From: Desulfobulbaceae bacterium BRH_c16a
GTDB taxonomy: Bacteria; Desulfobacterota; Desulfobulbia; Desulfobulbales; Desulfocapsaceae
DNA length: 64,000 nucleotides
Reading direction: 5' to 3'
Assembly: GCA_000961725.1 (NCBI GenBank)
Contig: LADS01000059.1
Span: 62,001 to 126,000 of the forward strand
Each line of letters starts with the position of its first letter. Position 1 is the stretch's first letter. This document shows, piece after piece, positions 58,627 through 64,000 of this stretch. Below the pieces are notes generated by a model that saw only the letters and a program-made list of their open reading frames with translations, did no database searches and was not told where the DNA came from. Position numbers and translations under genes: made by a program.

Positions 58627-59297
58627 TTAACCAGGAAGAAAGAGCTTCTCTTCCTGCCAGGTGCTTATCGTGATTACCCGACCGTGTTCTTGGCATACAT
58701 CCGCTACATTGTTCAACAGGTTAAGAATGACTTGTTTGATCTGATCTGAAATCGCCAGGATCTGCGGCAACCTCTCGGCATAATTCAATACTGCGGAAAT
58801 CCCTTTGCGCTTGAAATCGCTCTTACACAGCAACAGCAGGGCATCGATGGAAGCATGCACATCCATAAAGGCTTTCCCATTGACGTCCGATTAAAATCCT
58901 GAAGACTAAGAATTAAATTTTTCATCCGACGACTTCCACTGATGGCCAACTCCAGCATAACCATCTCATCTTCTTCCAATTTTTTCCATTTCTTAAAACC
59001 TGGAGTATGGGCATAAGGCCCTGCAGGGGGGTTGTTGAATTCATGAGCAATAGAGGCTGACAATTTACCTATTGTCGCAAGCTTTTCACCATGCAAAACC
59101 TGGTTCTGATTGTTGCAGAATATTAGCTTTTGATGCTTTCGTCCATTTTCCTAAGCCTGCTGAATACTTTCTGCTTTTTTACAATGCTTGCAAGTTGAAA
59201 TTTCCAAAGGATTGTCAAATATTTCTGAAAGGTTAACCAGATCGTCTGGAGACTTTAAAAAGACTACAGAAACGTCTTCTGCATATCCCCCATTTTT
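58627..59297 (-). pseudogene. Decayed histidine kinase
   Basis: Fragments of one kinase. An upstream piece (to 59297) reads GYAEDVSVVFLKSPDDLV ... STCKHCKKAESIQQA, is broken by a TAG at 59151-59153, and continues as HGEKLATIGKLSASIAHEFNNP with the HisKA His. A frameshift near 58870 moves the frame, which then gives KRKGISAVLNYAERLP and the N-box-like VILNLLNNVADVC. The ATPase part is then cut off at 58627. At least two lesions plus truncation mean it is not functional. Confidence 0.8.
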
Positions 59298-59349
59298 TCA
59301 AAAAATTAAAAGAGTGCAGGGTTTCCGGAGTTGACCTTCGCGGGATTGC

Positions 59350-59369
59350 GTATTACTGAGTATTACTCA
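59350..59369 (+). promoter_or_regulatory. Tandem 10-bp repeat operator before the metal-regulator gene
   Basis: GTATTACTGA and GTATTACTCA are adjacent direct repeats, exactly one helical turn apart, 31 bp before the ATG. GAGTA-T-TACTC inside them is also a perfect odd palindrome. This arrangement is typical of sites for ribbon-helix-helix dimers, and the adjacent gene encodes such a protein. Confidence 0.65.
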
Positions 59370-59399
59370 AACGGGAACATACAGTCAGTGGAGACAAAC

Positions 59400-59672
59400 A
59401 TGAAAAAAATAGAGCGGGTTATCACCTTTAAAGCGGACGAAAAGCTGGCGGATGATCTTGATAAGATTCCGAATAAATCTGATTTCATCAGAAAAGCCAT
59501 CCAGACGGCCCTGGCAGGCAAATGCCCGCTATGCAGCGGTACGGGAGTGTTGACCCACGATCAGCAGACACATATGCAGCAGTTTTTTACCCTGCACTCC
59601 CTGGAGAAATGCCGGGAATGCAATGCGGTGCATTTTGTCTGCCAGACAGAGGCATGTGACGATTTGCATTGA
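59400..59672 (+). CDS. Ribbon-helix-helix regulator with cysteine-rich metal-binding tail
   Basis: A 90-aa protein. The N-terminal 40 residues are a CopG/MetJ-type ribbon-helix-helix (KKIERVITFKADEKLADDLDKIPNKSDFIRKAIQTAL). The tail has CPLCSGTG, a His-rich middle and CRECNAVHFVC, giving five Cys and several His for zinc binding. It is followed 33 bp later by znuA, so it likely reports zinc level and controls znuACB in place of, or beside, Zur. The start at 59400 leaves the tandem repeat free as operator; an earlier in-frame start would bury it. Confidence 0.82.
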   Translation: MKKIERVITFKADEKLADDLDKIPNKSDFIRKAIQTALAGKCPLCSGTGVLTHDQQTHMQQFFTLHSLEKCRECNAVHFVCQTEACDDLH

Positions 59673-59705
59673 GCTCGGCACATTTTTTTAACATCCGGAG
59701 ACGAT

Positions 59706-60626
59706 ATGATTACATCAACATCGAGTAAGGTGTTCAGGAATACAGTTCTTTTCTTTGCACTCTGCGGGGCGCTGATCCTTGGTGCACAACAGGCTCAGGC
59801 TGCCGTCGAAGTCTTTGTCTCCATTCCGCCCCAGAAATGGCTCAGCGACAGAATTGGTGGTGAACATATTACCACCGGCGTTCTGGTCCGGAAAGGTCAG
59901 GATCCGCATACCTTCGAGCCGACCCCGAAACTGGTGGAGGCACTTACCCGTTCTCGGCTTTATTTTACTATCGGCCTGGAGTTTGAAGAGCAGGTCATTG
60001 CCAAAATCAGGCAAAGTTCCGCAAACCTGAAGATTGTCGATTCCGTCGCCGGTATTGAAAAAATGGCAATGGCGGAGCGTGACCATGACGGGGAGGGGAG
60101 GCATCATGGCGATGGCCATGATAACGATCACGCGGCGCTTGATCCCCATGTCTGGCTGTCGCCCGTCAACCTGAAAATCATTGCTGCGGATATGGCCAGG
60201 ACATTGATTGCCGCAGATCCTCAGCACAGCAGCGCCTACGCCGCAAACCTCGACCAGTTGAGCCGGGAGTTGGATGAGCTGGATCGGAAGATCGCCGCAC
60301 AGCTGCAGCCATACGCAGGGGCAACATTCTTTGTCTTTCATCCTTCCTTTGGCTATTTTGCCAAGAGATATGGCCTGCAGCAGGAGGCGGTTGAAGTAGA
60401 AGGGAAAACGCCAACTCCGAAACAGCTCTCGGGCCTCATCGCCGAGGCCAAAGCGGACCGGGTAAAGGTGATTTTCGTGCAACCGCAGTTCGATCCTCAC
60501 AGCGGTCAGGCGGTGGCCACCGCCATCGGTGGCGACGTGGTGCCGCTTGACCCCCTGGCCGAGGATGTAGCCGAAAATCTTGAAACCATAGCGGCCAGGA
60601 TATCATCGGCGCTGGCAAAAAAATAG
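59706..60626 (+). CDS. znuA: Zinc ABC transporter, periplasmic binding protein
   Basis: A 306-aa cluster A-I metal-binding protein (signal peptide ending near QAA). Metal ligands: His in DPHTFEPTP, the His/Asp-rich loop (DHDGEGRHHGDGHDNDHA, about 120-137) typical of zinc-specific ZnuA, His in DPHVWLSP, and the later HPSFGYFA. The loop favours zinc over manganese. It opens the znuA-znuC-znuB operon after the regulator. Confidence 0.93.
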   Translation: MITSTSSKVFRNTVLFFALCGALILGAQQAQAAVEVFVSIPPQKWLSDRIGGEHITTGVLVRKGQDPHTFEPTPKLVEALTRSRLYFTIGLEFEEQVIAKIRQSSANLKIVDSVAGIEKMAMAERDHDGEGRHHGDGHDNDHAALDPHVWLSPVNLKIIAADMARTLIAADPQHSSAYAANLDQLSRELDELDRKIAAQLQPYAGATFFVFHPSFGYFAKRYGLQQEAVEVEGKTPTPKQLSGLIAEAKADRVKVIFVQPQFDPHSGQAVATAIGGDVVPLDPLAEDVAENLETIAARISSALAKK

Positions 60627-60636
60627 CAGGATCGTT

Positions 60637-61407
60637 ATGACCGGGAAAAGCGAAGCAAGCGCAGCCATAGAGATCCGGGAAGTATTTTTCCACTATGATG
60701 AGCGGCAAATTCTCAAAGACGTCAATCTGACCATCCGGCCTTACGATTCTGTCTGTATAGTCGGTCCGAATGGTGGAGGCAAAACCACCCTGATCAAGCT
60801 GATCATCGGTCTTCTCAAGCCGGATAGCGGCACGATCAGCATCTATGGAAAACGTCCGGATGAAGCTCATCAGCTTATCGGCTATGTGCCCCAGTATGCC
60901 CAGTATGACAGACAATTCCCGATTTCGGTACAGGAAGTCGTCTGCATGGGCCGGTTGGGAAGCTCCTTTACCGGCAGGTATAGCAAAAGAGATAAGGAGA
61001 AAACCCTGGCGGCCCTGAACGAAGTCGGTCTGGCCGATATGGTGAATCGCTCTTTCTCGGCACTTTCCGGTGGCCAGAGGCAAAGGGTGCTGATTGCCAG
61101 GGCTCTCGCGTCCGGCGGAGAGATACTGATATTGGACGAACCCACGGCCAACATCGATCGGGAATCGGAAACCCATTTTTTCGATCTGCTGAGAGAGCTG
61201 AATAGACGGATGACGATCTTGATGGTCACTCATGATGTTGGTTTTGCATCCTCTTTTTTCACCAGGATTGCCTGTGTCAATCGGGAAGTGATCATCCATC
61301 CGACCAGCGAGATGACCGGCAGGCTCATCCGGGATATGTATGGCGGCGACCTGCAGATGATCCGTCACGATCATAGCTGCAGCAATGGAGGGCATACCCG
61401 TGGTTGA
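60637..61407 (+). CDS. znuC: Zinc ABC transporter, ATP-binding protein
   Basis: A 256-aa ATPase of the metal-import subfamily: Walker A GPNGGGKTTL (about residue 44), signature ALSGGQRQRVLIARAL, Walker B ILILDEPTANID, H-loop MVTHDVG. It drives the ZnuB channel. A short extra tail with His and Cys (HDHSCSNGG) could bind zinc. It starts 10 bp after znuA and overlaps the znuB start by 8 bp. Confidence 0.94.
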   Translation: MTGKSEASAAIEIREVFFHYDERQILKDVNLTIRPYDSVCIVGPNGGGKTTLIKLIIGLLKPDSGTISIYGKRPDEAHQLIGYVPQYAQYDRQFPISVQEVVCMGRLGSSFTGRYSKRDKEKTLAALNEVGLADMVNRSFSALSGGQRQRVLIARALASGGEILILDEPTANIDRESETHFFDLLRELNRRMTILMVTHDVGFASSFFTRIACVNREVIIHPTSEMTGRLIRDMYGGDLQMIRHDHSCSNGGHTRG

Positions 61408-62251
61408 GTTTTTCGCAGCACTCAGCGATCCGAACCTGCCGTTTTTTCGCTATGCGGTGATCACCGGTCTGCTTGCCGCTATTCCTTTTGGTATTATCGG
61501 CACTTACGTGGTGGTTCGCCGGATCAGTTATATCGCCGGGGCCATCGCCCATTGCATGCTCGGCGGCGTGGGGCTGGGCCTTTATCTCCAGAAAGCCGTG
61601 GGCATTACCTGGTTCGGCCCGCTGCATGGCGCGATTCTCGTGGCGCTGCTGTCGGCGGTGGTTCTGGCGCTGGTCAGTTTTTTTGCCAAACAGCGGGAAG
61701 ACAGCGTAATCGGTGCCCTTTGGTCCGCCGGCATGGCCATTGGTCTGCTCTTTCTTGCGAAGACGCCCGGCTATACCGATCCGATGAGCTATCTCTTCGG
61801 CAATATCCTGCTTGTTACACGCAACGATATCTTTTTCGTTCTCCTCCTGGATGTGCTCGTTGTCTGTATTGTCGGAATTTTCTATAACAAATTTCTGGCT
61901 ATCTGCTTTGATGATGAATTCGCCGGCTTGCGCGGTATTCGCACCCACTGGCTGTATCTGGTGCTGCTCTGCCTGACGGCCCTGACCATAGTTTTGCTGG
62001 TGCGTATCGTCGGTATTGTAATGGTGATTGCCCTCCTGACCCTGCCCGCCGCCATTGCCGGTAACTTCGCCACGAGCATCCGGCAGATGATGCTGCTCTC
62101 CGTTCTGCTCTGTGCGATCTTTATTCTGTCCGGCCTCGGTGTCAGCTATCAGCTCGATCTGCCCAGCGGCCCGGTGATCATTGCTATCGCCGCTACGGTC
62201 TATCTGCTGTTATCGGTCGGTCTGAAGTATCTGCCCGGCAGGAGAACGTAA
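61400..62251 (+). CDS. znuB: Zinc ABC transporter, permease
   Basis: A 283-aa membrane permease with about eight helices (ABC-3 family). Conserved segments are FFRYAVITGLLAAIPFGIIG, the SYIAGAIAHCMLGGVG helix and LTALTIVLLVRIVGIVMVIALLTLPAAIAGN. I start at GTG 61400 because GGAGGG lies just upstream; an ATG at 61385 would add five residues without a visible ribosome binding site. It completes the zinc importer operon. Confidence 0.92.
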   Translation: MVEFFAALSDPNLPFFRYAVITGLLAAIPFGIIGTYVVVRRISYIAGAIAHCMLGGVGLGLYLQKAVGITWFGPLHGAILVALLSAVVLALVSFFAKQREDSVIGALWSAGMAIGLLFLAKTPGYTDPMSYLFGNILLVTRNDIFFVLLLDVLVVCIVGIFYNKFLAICFDDEFAGLRGIRTHWLYLVLLCLTALTIVLLVRIVGIVMVIALLTLPAAIAGNFATSIRQMMLLSVLLCAIFILSGLGVSYQLDLPSGPVIIAIAATVYLLLSVGLKYLPGRRT

Positions 62252-62348
62252 TTCGCACGCCGGCCCCATAAAATGCCATGTCAAACTGTAGAATGTTGTA
62301 GTGGCTGTCCGGGTGGGCCGGATTTTTCTTGCCGGAGAGGAAAGGTAT

Positions 62349-62672
62349 TTACCTGTGGTCGGTCTGGAGTGACGAAATGTAGAGGCGCTGGGCTCTGTTC
62401 ATGGCCTCCTGAGATTTCAGCGCAACGCGGTGGGCCTGCTGCCATCGGTTTTCCGCCCAGAGCCCCTTGGCCCGGTGCAGAAGTTCCCGAGACACCTGGA
62501 GTTGCGCCTGCATGCCGAAGGGATGTGATCGCCGGGTCTGCGCCCATTCCAGACGTCCTTCGACATCGAGGATAGCCTCTTCATATTCTTCCTGCACATC
62601 CTCCTGCCGCGTGAACTGCAGAAATAAATAGAAAACGAGAACGAAGAAAAAAATCGCCATAACAAGCTGCAT
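62349..62672 (-). CDS. Small membrane-anchored coiled-coil protein of unknown function
   Basis: A 107-aa protein with an N-terminal membrane helix (LVMAIFFFVLVFYLFLQF, about 3-20), followed by a charged helical region (EYEEAILDVEGRLEWAQTRR ... RELLHRAKGLWAENRWQQAHRVALKSQEAMNRAQ) that resembles TPR-like helices. GGAGAG precedes the start. It is not recognised; it lies between znuB, which is convergent, and modC, on the modC strand. Confidence 0.68.
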   Translation of the reverse strand: MQLVMAIFFFVLVFYLFLQFTRQEDVQEEYEEAILDVEGRLEWAQTRRSHPFGMQAQLQVSRELLHRAKGLWAENRWQQAHRVALKSQEAMNRAQRLYISSLQTDHR

Positions 62673-62856
62673 GAATTCTCTCCAAATGCCGCATCTTGCC
62701 GGACCGACCGGAGCCCGGCCTTAAAATATTACGATTGGTTCCTTTCGTGGTAAGGCCATTGAAGCAAAAAACATACCACCTGCACCTCTGACATGGAGCT
62801 TCCCAAGGAAAGCATTGAAGTGGTGTTAGCGGCCTGATGGTTGTGAGCTCTACCTG

Positions 62857-63927
62857 TCACTCCATCAAGGCTACGGATTTGACCTGTATCCAGATATTCT
62901 GCTCAGGTTCCAGGTTGAGATCCGCGACCGCGCGTCTGGTCAATCGTGCAAGAAACCTGGAAGTACCAATCAGAATCCGCACGATTGCCAGGCCGGGGTG
63001 CTCGTCTCCACCTATAGCATCAACCTTGCCGTGCAGCACATTCTGAATACTGCTCTGTTGGGGCGGTTGCCTTGTCAGGCTGACATCTCGTGCAAGGACA
63101 CGGATTCGTACCTTGTGACCGACAACCAGGCCTGGATCACGAAACCACAGCTGACCTCCGGGAAAGTCCAGCCTTGCCAGATGCCATTCGTTATCCACTG
63201 CACCGATCACCGCTTCAACAATGGCGAAGGCTTCATCTCCTATCCGGATCGGCAGCTCGGTTCCGGCAAGAATTTCCACCAGCGGCCCTTGCCCCAGAGC
63301 GCGTCCGCCCTCCATGACAACGATATAGTCAGCGAGCCGTGCGACTTCATCGGGTGAATGACTGACATAGATGACCGGTATTTCCAGTTCGTCATGCAGG
63401 CGCTCAAGATAAGGCAGGATTTCCCTTTTGCGTTTCAAATCAAGGGCGGCCAGCGGCTCATCCATGAGGAGCAGGCGAGGACTGACCGCCAGGGCGCGGG
63501 CAATGGCGACCCGCTGACGTTCTCCGCCGGAGAGCAGGTCGGGTTTCCGGTCGAGCAGATGACCGATCCCCAGAAGTTCTATAGCCTGTTCCAGGCTCAC
63601 CCGCCGAGCGTCCTTCACCCGTTTCATGCCATAGCGAAGATTATCCATCACCGAGAGATGGGCAAAGAGGCTGGCCTCCTGAAAAACATAGCCCAGTGGC
63701 CTCTTATAAGTAGGGAGCCAATGGCGGTCGTCCTGCCAGACATCGCCATTGATGGTCAGCCGACCCTGCGGCGCTCTTTCCAGTCCCGCCATGCAGCGCA
63801 GCAGCGTGGTCTTGCCGGATCCGGAATGACCGAACAGGGCGGTTATCCCGGTTGCAGGCAGCTGCAGATCGACATCGAGGGTAAACCCCGGCCAATCGAG
63901 GCGAAACCTTGCTTGAATCTTGCTCAT
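62857..63927 (-). CDS. modC: Molybdate ABC transporter, ATP-binding protein
   Basis: A 356-aa ATPase: Walker A GHSGSGKTTLL (about residue 31), signature LSGGERQRVAIARAL, Walker B LLLMDEPLAALD, and a C-terminal TOBE/molybdopterin-binding regulatory domain (about 290-352; PQQSSIQNVLHGKVDAIGGD). It powers ModB in molybdate uptake. The ATG at 63927 follows the modB stop by one base. The high-affinity uptake matches an anaerobe that makes molybdoenzymes. Confidence 0.93.
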   Translation of the reverse strand: MSKIQARFRLDWPGFTLDVDLQLPATGITALFGHSGSGKTTLLRCMAGLERAPQGRLTINGDVWQDDRHWLPTYKRPLGYVFQEASLFAHLSVMDNLRYGMKRVKDARRVSLEQAIELLGIGHLLDRKPDLLSGGERQRVAIARALAVSPRLLLMDEPLAALDLKRKREILPYLERLHDELEIPVIYVSHSPDEVARLADYIVVMEGGRALGQGPLVEILAGTELPIRIGDEAFAIVEAVIGAVDNEWHLARLDFPGGQLWFRDPGLVVGHKVRIRVLARDVSLTRQPPQQSSIQNVLHGKVDAIGGDEHPGLAIVRILIGTSRFLARLTRRAVADLNLEPEQNIWIQVKSVALME

Positions 63928-63928
63928 C

Positions 63929-64000
63929 TCAGGCTCCTTTTTTGCAATTCGGCCGCCAGGCATACAGCGTTAACAGCACCAGGAAGGAAAAGACCAGCAT
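63929..64000 (-). CDS. modB: Molybdate ABC transporter permease, C-terminal end (partial)
   Basis: The last 23 codons of a membrane protein run off the right edge: a hydrophobic helix (MLVFSFLVLLTLYAW) then RPNCKKGA and TGA. Position directly upstream of modC (one base between stop and start) and a final transmembrane helix fit modB. The rest of the gene lies beyond the window. Confidence 0.65.
   Translation of the reverse strand: MLVFSFLVLLTLYAWRPNCKKGA

Overview
The window looks like a chromosomal segment of a Gram-negative anaerobe of the Desulfobacterota (former Deltaproteobacteria), most likely a Desulfobulbales-type relative. This is an inference from gene content: a decaheme cytochrome with an outer-membrane porin, a hydrogenase-4-like membrane complex, NtrC-type sigma-54 regulators, YkgJ-type and ferritin-like proteins, and stand-alone sensor kinases. 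There is no rRNA or other firm taxonomic marker, and no phage, insertion sequence or CRISPR array was seen.

Layout. 0.2-6.8 kb: a membrane histidine kinase, a CBS-domain protein, and a polar amino-acid ABC importer (ATPase, binding protein, two permeases) in an operon with an AstE/aspartoacylase-like deacylase. 6.8-10.0 kb: a YkgJ-type cysteine-cluster protein and an NtrB/NtrC-like kinase-regulator pair. 10.2-19.0 kb: a good sigma-54 promoter follows the regulator, then a 76-aa protein, a 338-aa unknown and a six-gene hydrogenase-4/complex-I-like cluster. The large subunit of that cluster has lost the cysteines that bind nickel, while the pump subunits keep their Glu and Lys residues. This is an Ehr-type (energy-converting hydrogenase-related) complex and the most interesting system here. 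19.0-28.4 kb: an E1-like ThiF/MoeB protein, aconitase A, a ferritin-like protein, a nitroreductase, Lon protease, a D,D-carboxypeptidase and tRNA-Gly(GCC). 28.4-31.0 kb: a MocR-type regulator divergent from an EamA exporter.

31.1-34.9 kb: a three-gene trans-outer-membrane electron conduit, with an FGE-fold protein that lacks the catalytic cysteines, a decaheme MtrA/DmsE-like cytochrome and an MtrB/PioB-like barrel. 35.0-39.0 kb: a DHH-CBS protein, a SprT-DUF2786 protein, a Mth938-like protein and two Hsp20 genes. 39.2-42.4 kb: a TPP riboswitch with terminator, then thiS-thiG-thiH-thiE, with a palindromic repeat between thiG and thiH. 42.5-49.3 kb: an AlaX-type editing protein, a lone receiver domain, a very large one-protein hybrid two-component system (propeller, kinase, receiver, AraC) and a MarR-methyltransferase pair with a palindromic operator.

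49.3-55.9 kb: a small unknown, PIN-PhoH ATPase, Xaa-Pro peptidase, another unknown, RsmB, an orphan AapJ-like binding protein and a VOC protein. 56.0-59.3 kb: an accessory stretch with a membrane/CxxC protein, an amphi-Trp protein, ParDE, a membrane-anchored small protein and a decayed histidine kinase. 59.4-62.3 kb: a ribbon-helix-helix regulator with a cysteine-rich tail heads a znuA-znuC-znuB operon and has a tandem-repeat operator in front of it. 62.3-64.0 kb: a small membrane-anchored unknown, then modC and the last codons of modB. A family of palindromic repeats occurs at about 13.65, 34.9 and 40.4 kb, in each case against a gene end.
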